DNA of 64,000 nucleotides from Pictodentalium vernedei (GCA_031216915.1 CM062292.1:68684790-68748789); one strand, 5' to 3'; positions 46,320 to 56,958 are shown, counted from the first letter of the stretch. The notes: generated from the sequence alone by a model not told the origin. Made by a program: numbers and translations.

Positions 46320-47700
46320 CACCCTGCACCATGCTTATTCCAGTCTGCACTTCTATTTAATTTTTGACAGAGTGGACACACGTCCGAGGAAGAAATCGGG
46401 GACATTTTGACAGCAGCAAATAAATTATCACATGCATTTGCTCACCTATATAATAAACTGTAAAGGGTAGGTTTATTTTGGCCTCAAGAGTAAGGAATCT
46501 AACAACAGTACAATTCAAAGTAAGTTGCAGGATCACCACTTAGCACCATACTGACTGTAAACATGTGTCCCACCTACTTTTCCTACATTGGTAGCACCAG
46601 GCTCTGAGAGGGCTTTCCAAAAAATAATGCAAGGACTGTGAGAGCCAGGTGTTAAGACTGTAGGAAACGCAGGATGCACACCGTGGCATTGCCTATAGTG
46701 GTTATCTTACAACTTATTTTGACTTCTAATGTATATGTTGCATGCTCCGATGGGATTTCCTACCCTGCACTTATATTCCAGTCTGCACTTTTATTAATTA
46801 TGGCCATTTATTCCACCCCGCGCTTATATTGCAGACCGCACTTCTATTCGAAACACGAGAGTATAGCCCCTTAGTATGAGGAAGGTACATGCTATTAGCT
46901 TTCTTGTTATAACATAAGAAGGCATACCTTGATGATGTAGTTGGAATACAATTCATTCGGGATAAAAGTTCCTATTTAACACGTACCTTACAAGTACTCC
47001 AAATTGTTCATGTTGCCCCCTCCCCCTCCCCACCCTCAGCAGCTCGAATCGGGTACTACATACCTCGATTTATATGACCGATGGTCTGTATGGCACAATT
47101 CCAAGTATCTTATCTAGTCTACCAGCAAGAGGGAAAGGATTTCTTAGACTACGATCGTAACGAAAATGTTTCGATTAGGAAATTTATTGTGGGTTGTTGG
47201 GGGGAGGGAGGTAACCACACCTAACTCCTTCTCGATACGCCTGAAGCTGAGAAAGCAAAATGAAAACCGGGCAACAAGTGTACCTGTTCTTGATGTCTTT
47301 TTCTCAACTCATCGGTTACAACACCAATAGTCCCATAATTCATTGCTGTATGCATGTAGAACAACATTTATTTGGAAAGTCAGTTTATTTTTTATCGCCG
47401 CACTATTTATGCTCATGTAGACTGATTATGTGAACAGTGTGGCTTCCATATAGATTGATCTGAGCCACTTTAGTTTGTGGAGGGAAGCGACGTTCAGTAG
47501 TTAACAGTTCCAGTACAACGGCATGGACATGAGATACAGAGTTCAGTGGAATGGAGTGGTCGCCCCATCAAAACACAAAAATCACTTTTGAAATGTTAGT
47601 AATTTTTAAAATTTTGCTTCCCAACCCTCAGTGATACGAGATCTTCCGACTCATACAAATGGGGGAGGTGGAGGGCATAGGGTGATTTTTTGAGGGATAA
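46320..47700. other. Non-coding stretch
   Basis: ATTCCAGTCTGCACTT recurs at about 46340 and 46778 with a relative at 46830, pointing to a small degenerate repeat. No gene recognised. Confidence 0.4.
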
Positions 47701-47705
47701 ATAGA

Positions 47706-47790
47706 CAGAACGCGATGTGTGTTTGAATAGGTGGGTGTTTTACATAACGAGTTGGAATGGCGTAAACACACATCGCGTTCTGTGTTTATT
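47706..47790. repeat. Foldback element
   Basis: ACAGAACGCGATGTGTGTTT and its exact complement AAACACACATCGCGTTCTGT, about 45 bp apart. Confidence 0.75.
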
Positions 47791-47799
47791 ACACAACCC

Positions 47800-48735
47800 A
47801 TGCATTAAAATTCATTTAAATAAACAAATTTTAATTCTGATGTTTAAACTCAAAGGTGAAGAGTTTGTTTTGACTGAAGCTGTACTGATCAAATGGATCG
47901 TTATCATCGACAAAAAATCAAAACAACCTTTTCGGAACCAGTGTTTGTTGAAATTCTTATCGCTGTTTACTAAGAGTAATAGCCACCAAATTGCTGGTAC
48001 CCATTCACGCCTAACCATTTGGTGCCTATTACTGTTAGTAAAAGTATAAGTACAAATATGTGCAGGTTTGCAAAACAGCTGGGAGAAACATTTTTAAAAG
48101 AAGTTCGAAGCATGTCAAGATGTACGAAGATTCTACCGAAATAAAGTTGACCAATTTAGATGTAATGGGATCCACAAAACGAGACGGCCACAGGACTGGG
48201 TTAATGTTCTGGTTGGAAATGGTTGTTTTTTTTAAATATTATCTCATTTTTGGCTAATTTTTTGTGAACCGACTTTATTTTGCTTTGGACGTTTTCATTT
48301 TCACACTATGCGACAGACGGTCGATGATTGTATAACGAAATTTGGAAACTTTTCGAAGCGCAACTAAACGGTAGGTAAAAAAGTTCCGGCTTGTATATCA
48401 CCCGTTGAATACAGAATCATTTGTATCATAGCGGCGATTCCGTTGAATACAAGGGTTTAAAGTTTAATGAATGTGTAATAAAATGAAAATATCTAGTTAA
48501 CCTGTAATTTGTTTTGAAAGTGTCGTTCACTCATGATAATGGTTTGTTTGTTTGTTTGTTGGTGGTTAACGTCACACAGGGACCGATCAGGACTATTTAA
48601 ATACGCACACGCCTCGGAGCCTATTTTTTCAATTCATGCGCCAGATTTCAATTTACGGAGTCACACTGTTGTTTGTAACACACACTGCAAGTATGTAATA
48701 GCTCTCATCATTTTCATTTAGTACACTATAGCAAA
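47800..48735. other. Non-coding stretch
   Basis: Open frames are not protein-like. A GTTTGTTT run is at 48542. Nothing else recognised. Confidence 0.4.
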
Positions 48736-48829
48736 CATTAATCTTCAATGTGGTTTCGGTTTCTGGTCAAGTCTTGGCTGCCTATTTAGGCAGCCAAGAC
48801 TTGATCAGAAACCACAGTGAAGATTAATG
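48736..48829. repeat. Small foldback P1, copy 3
   Basis: CATTAATCTTCAATGTGGTT, GTCAAGTCTTGGCTGCC and the inverted arm. The arms are longer than in copies 1 and 2. Confidence 0.8.
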
Positions 48830-49054
48830 CTTGGTAATTAAGACTTGAAGTATTAACTTAAGCACTCTACAACAATGATAAATGATAATCATATATATAA
48901 TTCATGTAAGAGTGTCTCTCTCGATTATCCATCGAAAGAATATCAAAATATGATCTGAGAAGTTACGCGCCAACTGAGAAGCCTATTTCTGAGATTTAAG
49001 AGCCAGGTCCTGATGTTTCAGAACCAAATACGCACTGGCACATGCCCAGGTCGG

Positions 49055-49150
49055 TCCCTGGTCACATATTTATGCACCATGGCTAATCGTGACACAACAT
49101 GGAGATGAAGGCAAGGTTAGTCAATCGTTGATCTACATGTTGCCCATTTT
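49055..49150 (-). mobile_element. Decayed SINE fragment
   Basis: GTCACATATTTATGCACCAT then GGCTAATCGTGACA is the tail-end part of the common SINE body, inverted and eroded. Confidence 0.5.
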
Positions 49151-49305
49151 AGAGGACTTTCACCCAAGCATTGGTGACTGGGTCCTATTTTACTAGTAAA
49201 GCGGAACTGGTTTATCTTGTTATATATACTCAACAATCTTGTTATAACGCCTCAGCTGTCTTGTTATAACTGCTTAGCTATATCTTGTTATAACATTTTA
49301 ATAAC

Positions 49306-49411
49306 ATTAACCCAAATCAACTGGGCTGAGTGAATATGAACCCAATAGGGTTCATATTCACTCAACCCAATTGATTTGGGTTGATGTTTAACCCAACTGA
49401 ATTTAGGGTAG
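49306..49411. repeat. P2 foldback (AACCCA family)
   Basis: TTAACCCAAATCAACTGGGC, TGAATATGAACCCAATAGGG and inverted partner; ends in an AATTTAGGGTA motif. Confidence 0.8.
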
Positions 49412-50217
49412 TTTCAGACAGAAACGACAGACAAACCACAGTAAACAAGTGCTGCTTACTTCCCGGGGTTCCCACGGGGAATGATAATCGGTAGAAATTA
49501 CTTCACAAAAAAGGAGGGTTCTTTCAAAACACTATAAAATCGGGTTGGTGAAAAATCAACTCATCTTAACTGGGTTGAGTGGATATGAAGCCAATTCATT
49601 CTCTCTACTCTTTTCTGCTCCTACATTCCATTTTTGTGTTATTAATTTCATGATGTTCTTATTATTTCCATACGACAGCGGATTAGCGTCCCACACTAAT
49701 TTCTATTAAATTGTTATAACAAGATAGCTAAGTTGTTATAACAAAATAAGCACGTCGTTATAACAACATAGTTAAGTTGTTATGACAAGATAGCTAAGTT
49801 GTTATAACAAGATAACTGAGGTGTTATAACAAGACACCTAAGTTGGAAGAACTAGATAGGCAAGTTGTTATAACAAGATAGCTGAGTTGTTGAGTCGTTT
49901 ACATGCAAGCAACGTTTCGGGCAATAACTACGGTAGTAGATCGTGTTGTGAGAGTTCCTCCTGTGGTGGACCTCGGGTAGGATCTCTTGGGGAAACCTAA
50001 TGGGAGACGCCGGAGGCAGAGGGCTGAGGAAGGTGCATGATATTGGCTATCTTGTTATAACAACTTATCCACCGTGTTATAACAAGTTAACTATCTTGTT
50101 ATAGCGATTTTTCTATTTTTTATAACAACTTTGCAATCTTGTTATATCAACTCAACAATCTTTTTATAACGACTCAGCTGTCTTGTTATAACTGCTTAGC
50201 TATCTTGTTATAACATT

Positions 50218-50314
50218 TTAATAACATTAACCCAAATCAACTGGGTTGAGTGAATTCATATTCACTCAACCCAATTGATTTGGGTTGATGTTTAACCCAA
50301 CTGAATTTAGGGTA
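50218..50314. repeat. P2 foldback, shortened centre
   Basis: Same family as 49306-49411 but the centre is TGAATTCATATTCA, a deletion of the loop. Confidence 0.8.
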
Positions 50315-50452
50315 GTTTCAGACAGAAACGACAGACAAAAAGATTTTTTTTATCCCCTCAGTATCCCCCTTAGAACTATTCCATTATCACCACGGAAACA
50401 GTGGGTTCGTGCTAAGTTATATATTGATCGCATTAGGTAAAATGAGTCTTCA

Positions 50453-50825
50453 TTATTTTAATATTTATTTTAATGATGTTTAAAGTCACATGTTTATGCA
50501 CAATGGCTAATCATGACTGTGACAGTTTTACGGGAGGAGGAAGCCGGAGTACCCAGAGAGAACCACCGAGCAACGACGAGCAGCTGCCAGCTCCCCAACA
50601 TTGTAACTCCGCACTGCAGCACAGGCAGGGTTAGATTGGTTGAAGACATGCGTACCATCGACGTGCAGTACGCCTCAGTACATGGCACCATCGTGCCCCC
50701 AACATGGGCAATGGAGATGAAGTGTTTTGCCCAAGGACACAACTCGGTTGCCGCAGGTGGGATTCGAACCAAGGACCTCTCGGATTGCAGCCGCACCTCT
50801 ACCTACTGAGCCACCGTGCTCCCCG
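50453..50825 (-). mobile_element. tRNA-headed SINE (type 2 head)
   Basis: Minus-strand head and body are complete. AAATGAGTCTTCA on both sides (50440-50452, 50826-50838) is a perfect 13-bp target duplication. Confidence 0.95.
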
Positions 50826-50838
50826 AAATGAGTCTTCA

Positions 50839-51415
50839 GGCTACAGGTAGTGGAAATAGCTAATGCCCGAGCCATTAGAAATGACATTCATAGCCCACAT
50901 TGTTTCATTAAACCAAAATCATACAATACTGTGTTATCAGCGTAAAAAACACTGGAAAATGCCGTTAAACGATTAAAAATGGGGGTAGGGGCCTTAGTTG
51001 TTGGATGAAAAAAAGCGTTTTGCACGTAGGGGGTGTTGGGTACTCTAATGGTAAAAAACACCAGCCCTGTGTCTGCAAATTTTTTCCACCCCCACCTCCC
51101 CTCGATACAGTAGAAACCTAATCCTATAGGTCCCATTAAATTATTAATGAATCGCGCAGTCCATCCCTTTGACTGTCTTGCTTAACTTGCATGTATTTGG
51201 CCACTGCAGGACGTAGAAAATATTGAAGAAAACGTCTGAAGCGTTGTTCTTTTGAATATAACAGTTTTATGCATAGTCCTTTCTGTTGAAAATACGAGAT
51301 GTACTTTTGTTTGTAAAGTAGGAATCGGTTTGAAATGTATTCCTGCAGTGTGTAAGACCCGTATGATTCCATTGTTATTGGCCCCATTTAAATACTTACC
51401 TAATACGTATCCCAT
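50839..51415. other. Non-coding stretch
   Basis: No gene recognised. The G-rich wording near 51000 is like that of the hAT-like pair at 17472 and 32410, without a clear match. Confidence 0.4.
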
Positions 51416-51656
51416 TTAACCATTTACCCAACGTAGACGATATCAAAATATATTATTTTAAATATCATGTTTTCAAAAAATTTCAACAGAACCATATCAT
51501 GTGACCCATCGTTGGAACGAGCTCGATGAGCTCGTTCCAACGAGGGGTCACATGATATGGTTTTGTCGAAATGTTTTGAAAAAATAATATTTTTTTAACT
51601 GCTGAATTTACATATTACGCGGGCGGATGCGGCCGATTCGTTGGGTAAAGGGTTAA
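51416..51656. mobile_element. piggyBac-type MITE, subfamily A
   Basis: TTAA both sides, CCATTTACCCAACG and CGTTGGGTAAAGGG, stem around TTGGAACGAGCTCGATG. Confidence 0.9.
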
Positions 51657-51906
51657 CCATTTACCTAAGGAATCGGCCATATCCGACCACGTAATTGACA
51701 AACTGAGCAGTTGAAAAAAAATATTAAAAAAAAAATATTTAAACAAAACTGTATCACGTGTGTTTTCATTGGAACGAGCTCGTCGAGCTGGTGATAATGC
51801 GGGGCTCACATGATAATGTTTTTTTTTTAAAAATGTTTGAAAACTTTGAAAAAAAATTAATTGAAATAATTAATTTTGATATCGTGCGCATAGTTAAAAG
51901 GGTTAA
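51653..51906. mobile_element. piggyBac-type MITE, diverged, sharing a TTAA
   Basis: Begins in the same TTAA that ends the previous MITE: CCATTTACCTAAGGAATC. The stem GGAACGAGCTCGTCGAG is recognisable. It ends TAAAAGGG plus TTAA. Confidence 0.7.
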
Positions 51907-52080
51907 ACATTTAGCTAACACGAACATAATACGACAATGACATTTGTTTATTGCCCAGACCATTTCATCTTTTGCCCAAGAAAAGATAGCTTATGCCCCC
52001 CTCACTCGAACGAGCTCTTCGACCTCATGTTCCAGTGAGAGATCAAAGACCATTTTTCAACAAAATCGTAAAAGACACCC
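51903..52080. mobile_element. Third, strongly decayed MITE of the same kind
   Basis: Starts at the next TTAA (AACATTTAGCTAACACGAAC) and retains GATAGCTTATGCCCCCCTCA and CGAACGAGCTC. The right end was not found. Confidence 0.45.
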
Positions 52081-52189
52081 TAGATGTGAATGGTGGTGTT
52101 TGTGAATTGAACCAGACAGATTTTTCCGATATGCAGGGCCGGGGAAAGGGTGGGGCCATTGGTAGTAACCCCGGGGCTCGGAACTTTTT

Positions 52190-52225
52190 TGGGGGGGGGG
52201 GGGGTGGGCGGTGGGGGGTGTGAGG
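52190..52225. repeat. Poly-G tract
   Basis: G run with a GGTGGGCGG interruption. Confidence 0.8.
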
Positions 52226-52592
52226 GGGTGAGTATCGCCCAGTAGTGCAATATTCTTCGGTTAGGCCTGTTCCCATCCCCCTCCCCAGCCCAAACATGGC
52301 CTGAAAGACTGTATTTTAATTTTTTAGTTTGGTTCGTCCTTTCAAAGGACATACCAAACCAAAAACTGAAATACGGGCCATCCGGTCGTTTGTATTCTCC
52401 TTAACCACCGTCACCCCCAAGGTTCTGCCTCTTGTGCCAACAGTTAAAAAGGGGACTGTATCGTGAATGGAGCTCTGCATTTGATCAACTGTTGTAATTC
52501 TGGACCGCATGATTCTTGAAGCAATAATTTTAGTGAATCAATTTGACGTAATATAGTTATCACTTCAAGCAGTCAACAGGTATAACTATCTA

Positions 52593-52726
52593 TACACCCT
52601 AAAATCGGTTGGGTTAAAAATCAACCCAAATCAAAAGGGTTGAGTGAATATGAACCCAAATGGGTTCATATTCACTCAATCCTTTTGATTTGGGTTGATT
52701 TTTAACCCAACTGATTTCAGGGTGTA
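52593..52726. mobile_element. P2 foldback, complete copy
   Basis: Ends TACACCCTAAAATC and GATTTCAGGGTGTA are inverted; arms GGTTGGGTTAAAAATCAACC and TTGAGTGAATATGAACCC are nearly identical to their partners. This 134-bp copy defines the family ends; the last two bases allow a TA target. Confidence 0.85.
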
Positions 52727-52919
52727 GGTCACTGGATAGTCACTTGTAAATTTGAAGCATAATCCTAAAAAAAACGTCATTTTGACGGCCCAAACATGAC
52801 GTAATTTGTTATCCCAAAAGCAGCCAGAAGTCTCCATTTAATAAATGATTTTAAAATTTTCTTGGGGGAAGAACCCCCCCCCCTCCCACACACACACACA
52901 CACCAGCAACTCCCCTACT

Positions 52920-53297
52920 ATTTATTTATTAAGTTGTAACGACACTTTAACAGCCAGGGTCATATCGTGTCTGTGACAGTTTTACGGGTGGAGGAAGCCG
53001 AAGTACCTGGAGAGAACCACCGTGCAACAACGAGCAGCTGCCACCTCCCCAACATCGTAACTCCGCACTGCAGCACAGACAGGGTTAGATTGGTTGATGA
53101 CATGCGCAACATCGACGTGCAGTACGTCATCGTGCCCCCACGTAGACAATCGGGGTTAAGTGCCTTGCGCAAGGACACAACGCGGGAGTCCTAATTGATC
53201 GCCCAGACGGTCACCCATCCAAAGACGAACCGGGATCGGCGTTGCTTAACTTCGGTGATCTGACGAGAACTGGTTACCGCAACGCCACCGCGGCCCA
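52920..53297 (-). mobile_element. 5S-rRNA-headed SINE
   Basis: The minus strand reads CTCGTCAGATCACCGAAGTT, AAGCAACGCCGATCCCGGTT and TGGATGGGTGACCGTCTGGG (5S-derived), then GTGTCCTTGCGCAAGGCACT and the common body with an AATAAATA tail. It is uninterrupted, so it shows the full 5S-headed layout. Confidence 0.93.
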
Positions 53298-54065
53298 ACC
53301 CCTTGATATTATCGCTCTTGGTTTCAGCACACGCATTAGTATCCAACACTTTTGAAACGGTCCCCGTCACGGAATTAACCCCCGGGCACGACTGTCCTCT
53401 TCCCGGCCTTGCCGATATGTACGTTAACAGGGTAACCCATGTTTTGTTTACCGTATCCAGGGACATGGCGACAAGGGGGTGGCGTGGATGTCACTCCCCC
53501 AATCTTGGCCAAAATTTCCTATATTTGAAAATTCGGAGGGCAAATCATGAGTAGTTGGAAATTCCATCTATCTGAATTTTAGAGCTTCTTTGGTGATGCT
53601 GATGTCTCCTTTGCTTCCCAAAATTCCAATTGGGTTTCAAATCGGCAAAAACTCCAACTGTTACTATTTACAACTACAGTGTACGCAATATCGAGCTTCA
53701 TAAGTATGCATGCTGTCAATCGGTACGAGATTTCTACAGTACGTTTACTGATCATAATAAAAAAAAATCCTCGAAATGCACTTCAAGAAAATCACATCAC
53801 GTAAAATCGTTATCCTGAGTTAATTTCATCATTCACAGTTACAAAATGATGAGACATCGAAAAATGACCATTCCAGCATAAGATCTGATTTAATGTTAGG
53901 ACAGTGTGAATTGCTCAATGTTCTAAGCTTTATCTTTTGTACAGCATATATTCAATTCCCAGAATAATAATAACTTGATAATTCTATCATAAATGTGTTG
54001 GCATTTCAGTTACTAGAATCAATTTTATGCCCCCTTTCATGGCTTCATTTTCAAAATTTTTCTCG
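53298..54065. other. Non-coding stretch
   Basis: No gene recognised. TAGTTGGAAATTCC words link it to debris near 34000 and 54070. Confidence 0.4.
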
Positions 54066-54144
54066 GTAGTGAATTTCCAACTAAAGGAGGGACCGGGAGA
54101 GGGTTTTCCCCTCCCGTCCCTCCCTAGTTGGAAATTCACTACCC
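54066..54144. repeat. Foldback hairpin
   Basis: GGTAGTGAATTTCCAACTA and its exact complement enclose GGAGGGACCGGGAGAGG and its partner. Confidence 0.75.
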
Positions 54145-54189
54145 TACACCCTCAACCGGAAACCTCTAGCCACGTCCCTTGCCGTATCA

Positions 54190-54410
54190 TCTTCAGTTCG
54201 TCCATATTACTAAGGCACAGGGAACAACGAGGGTACGCTTAACCGATACTAACTCTGCTCGTGCCGGTTTAGTAAGTTGTTATTTCCAACAGTTACTGCC
54301 CGCTGGTCGCTAGTTCTCTCCTGGTACTTTCTCCTCTCCTAAAAACGTCCAGCATAATATGAACCTGGCTGCTTAAAGTGTTGTTAAATACTTTTAAACA
54401 AACAACTAAC
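54190..54410 (+). mobile_element. Decayed SINE body
   Basis: Order of common-body words survives (ACTAACTCTGCTCGTGC, GCTAGTTCTCTCCTGGTAC, CCTGGCTGCTTAAAGTG) with heavy change and no head. Confidence 0.5.
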
Positions 54411-54890
54411 AAACATAGATATACATTCCATTTTGTTTAAAATGGCGACGAAATATTTCGGGAAGAGAATCGACTGCTGAAAATCACAAGAAGATGGCCG
54501 GGGCCGCACTATTTATGCTTCATTCATGAAACGAGAAAACAAATATGTATGACGTACGACACAATAAAAGAACATGATTCGACAGCAAGCTTTAAGCTTT
54601 TGTAGGCCGTCTCCAGCAAAAATCGTTTTTTTAAGTATGATACTTAATTAATATAGTATGATGTTAAAATAATCAAGTATCATACTAAATACATTAAGTG
54701 TCATACCAAATTATTTAAGGGCCATCCTGTAATATTTTAATATCATACATAGTTATTTTACTATCAAACTAAATCGGAAATTATGACCTTCCGTATGCGA
54801 TAGCATGATGCAGGTGGAAGGCGTATGGTACAGGGTCATATACAATATGAACACATTTTTCAGTGCCATTACAAGAGAAACTCCACTTAC

Positions 54891-55021
54891 CCACAGTGTC
54901 ATCTTTTCTACACGCATAGCCATGTGCGTCTTTACAGTTCCGGTCACTAAATTCACCATTTAATAAGAAAAGACCACACATTTCCAGGTTTCCAACATTA
55001 TCTGGTTCCGTGACCCAAGAT
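54891..55021 (-). CDS. C-type lectin domain A, exon 3 (C-terminal part)
   Basis: The first exon of the gene seen in the transcribed direction. After acceptor GTTTTGCAG it reads SWVTEPDNVGNLEMCGLFLL, then NGEFSDRNCKDAHGYACRKD, and ends before GTAAGT. It holds the last three cysteines of a CTLD. It is 131 bp with phases 2 in and 1 out, the same as 20341-20471, which supports both calls and one shared gene. The EPN position reads EPD and WND reads FSD, so classical mannose binding is unlikely. The first two exons of this domain should lie upstream (beyond 55021 or past the window end) but were not found. Confidence 0.92.
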
Positions 55022-55420
55022 CTGCAAAACGTAAAGGAAAGAAAAAAAATCAGGACACTCGAATGCAATTCGATGGTGTGAAAGTTATTTTGACGTTTGA
55101 GGTCAAATGGGGATAAGAAAAATATTATTGGAATCCATAAAACTGATTGAAAAATATTCATCAAAATGGAATGTTCGATAAGATGGCAGCATCGAAAGAA
55201 AATAACGAAGACGGGAGAGGTCAAACCCATCATCGGCAGATTAATGTATTTCAAGCAAAAATGGAAGTAGGGGTGCTGAACACAAAATAGGGGGATTGCA
55301 GGTGGGTGGGTCGCTAACAGTCGAAATCAAGGGTGCCGGAAGCAGGGCGGGGGGCAGCTGTCCACTTGAGCTGCGACTAGGGCGGGTCAAGGGGTACAGC
55401 GCATGCCCATTTTCAACAGA

Positions 55421-55494
55421 TGTGCACTAATGGAAAATACTTTACTTTCCGAGAACTGTAACCGAGAAAGTCTCTAGTATTCGTTTCTAACGTA
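55421..55494 (+). repeat. Dispersed repeat R1
   Basis: TGTGCACTAATGG to CGTTTCTAACG, same orientation as 3151-3228. Confidence 0.65.
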
Positions 55495-55619
55495 CTTAGG
55501 CCAGTGCCAATGGGGCCGGGTGAGTGTTAGGTGTAATGACTGAGACTGGTCGAAAATCACCAAACAAAGAAGCTATACAATTATCGGCGTGACTTCTGAA
55601 GCTATATATATAAATCGTG

Positions 55620-55687
55620 CCTTGAGTGGAAGAAGATGCCATCTGTAATGCTGAAGCATTGCAGATGGCACCTTGTTCCACTCAAGG
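55620..55687. repeat. Hairpin of the CCTTGAGTG family
   Basis: CCTTGAGTGGAAGAAGATGC with complement around GCTGAAGC. Confidence 0.75.
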
Positions 55688-55717
55688 TGTGATATATAAT
55701 GTCAATATTACCGAGTG

Positions 55718-55957
55718 CAGTGGCGGCGCCAGAGTTACAGAAGTGAGGGGGTACAGTTGGGTATTGCCCTCCGCGCGTAAGTTGTAAAACGACACTCAAA
55801 TCGAAAATGAAAGTAGGCTGCATTCCAAACGGATGCGTTGCACGCTCTCGATTCTAGCATTCCTCGAATACTCTTAAGCGGTATGTTTCAGACCGTTTGA
55901 ACGCGGCACGCCTTGTTGCAATTTGGGCCCTCGACTCTTGTTTGTTGTTTGCAGCTA

Positions 55958-55989
<32 letters not shown>

Positions 55990-56197
55990 GGGGGGGGGGG
56001 GCACACATAAACATAATTTAACAACTTCTCTGATTTAGTGCACTTGGGAATATGGAGTTAAGCATACCTACCATTGCACCACAACGTTCAATACAAAAAT
56101 TAAAATGATAGTATTTTTTTACTACGCTTGGCGAAAAAAGTGGAGGGGTAAGTACCCGCCCCCCCCCCCCCCATAACTCCCCATGGCGCCGCCACTG
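55718..56197. mobile_element. hAT-type element, 480 bp, perfect TSD
   Basis: Ends CAGTGGCGGCGCCAGAG and CATGGCGCCGCCACTG. ACCGAGTG stands on both sides (55710-55717, 56198-56205), a perfect 8-bp duplication. A GT run and poly-G/C tracts lie inside. It interrupts an older repeat whose relative is at 4114-4260. Confidence 0.92.
55963..56002. repeat. GT microsatellite with poly-G
   Basis: (GT)n run followed by G(n), inside the hAT-type element. Confidence 0.9.
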
Positions 56198-56357
56198 ACC
56201 GAGTGTCACATTACGATGTATGATATGTTCAAAACTCCGATCTTAACGCATGCCCAATGTCGATTGCCCTTTTTGATACCCCTGCTTCATTGTCCTCGTA
56301 TGTTTTCGACATGACTGTGCAGAATCATGTAATTGTTTTCCTTAACCACTAGTATCA

Positions 56358-56690
56358 GGGAGTGCGGTGGCTCTGTGGTAACGGTATATGTCTACCAACC
56401 GAATGGTCCACGTTTCGATCAACGCCAGGGTCAGCTGCGTTGTGTCCTTGGGCAGGGCACTTGATCCCGATTGCCACGTGGGGTACGGTTGCTCTGTGTA
56501 CTAAGGCGTACTGCATATTGACGATGCACTTGTTTTCAGCCAGTGCTAACCCTGCTTGTGTGGAGTTAGTACGTTGGGGAGTCTAGTATTTGCTTTCCGT
56601 TGCTGGTGGTTCTCTCCGGCTTCCTCCACCCGTAAAACTGCTGTCCGACATGAGGTGACCCTGGCTGTCGAAAGTATGGTTAAACGCAAA

Positions 56691-56768
<78 letters not shown>
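56358..56768 (+). mobile_element. tRNA-headed SINE with very long AAAT tail
   Basis: Head GGGAGTGCGGTGGCTCTGTG, box B CGTTTCGATCAACG (diverged), common body, and an (AAAT)n microsatellite of about 80 bp at 56690-56768. Confidence 0.9.
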
Positions 56769-56769
<1 letters not shown>

Positions 56770-56837
56770 CACTCTTGAAATATTTACACCTCGGCGTAGT
56801 CGGGTGTGAAAACATGCATATGAGGATATAGAGAATA

Positions 56838-56958
56838 TCAACGCTGTTTTAGTGAATATCGGGAATTATCTAATGAGCGTGGACAAACGCGAGAGAAAAA
56901 TAATACTTTCAGGTCCACACGAATGAGATAATTCCCGATATTCACTAAAATAGCGTAG
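56838..56958. repeat. Foldback hairpin
   Basis: ACGCTGTTTTAGTGAATATC with GGGAATTATCT and inverted partners around GTGGACAAACGCG. Confidence 0.75.

Larger units (their letters stand above)
49210..50340. repeat. TTGTTATAAC satellite-like block with palindromic cores
   Basis: Many degenerate units of CTTGTTATAACTGCTTAGCT occur at 49215-49300 and 50040-50215, and in the opposite sense (GTTATAACAAGATAGCTAAG) at 49710-49890. Two nearly identical segments (49220-49435 and 50140-50337) each end in a P2 foldback. The layout is that of nested or duplicated foldback elements with repeat-filled arms. Confidence 0.75.

Noticed and set aside
46044-46410. Two overlapping frames of 92 and 116 codons
   Set aside because: Both lie on the tRNA-Ser-like SINE.
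47717-48049. 110-codon frame next to a hairpin
   Set aside because: No recognisable motif and AT-rich composition like its surroundings; probably chance.
49210-50340. CRISPR-like array
   Set aside because: Units are degenerate, in both orientations and without unique spacers, in an animal genome.
54891-55254. A 157-codon frame spanning lectin exon A3
   Set aside because: Only the 131-bp part between the AG acceptor and GT donor is lectin-like; the rest is intron read-through.
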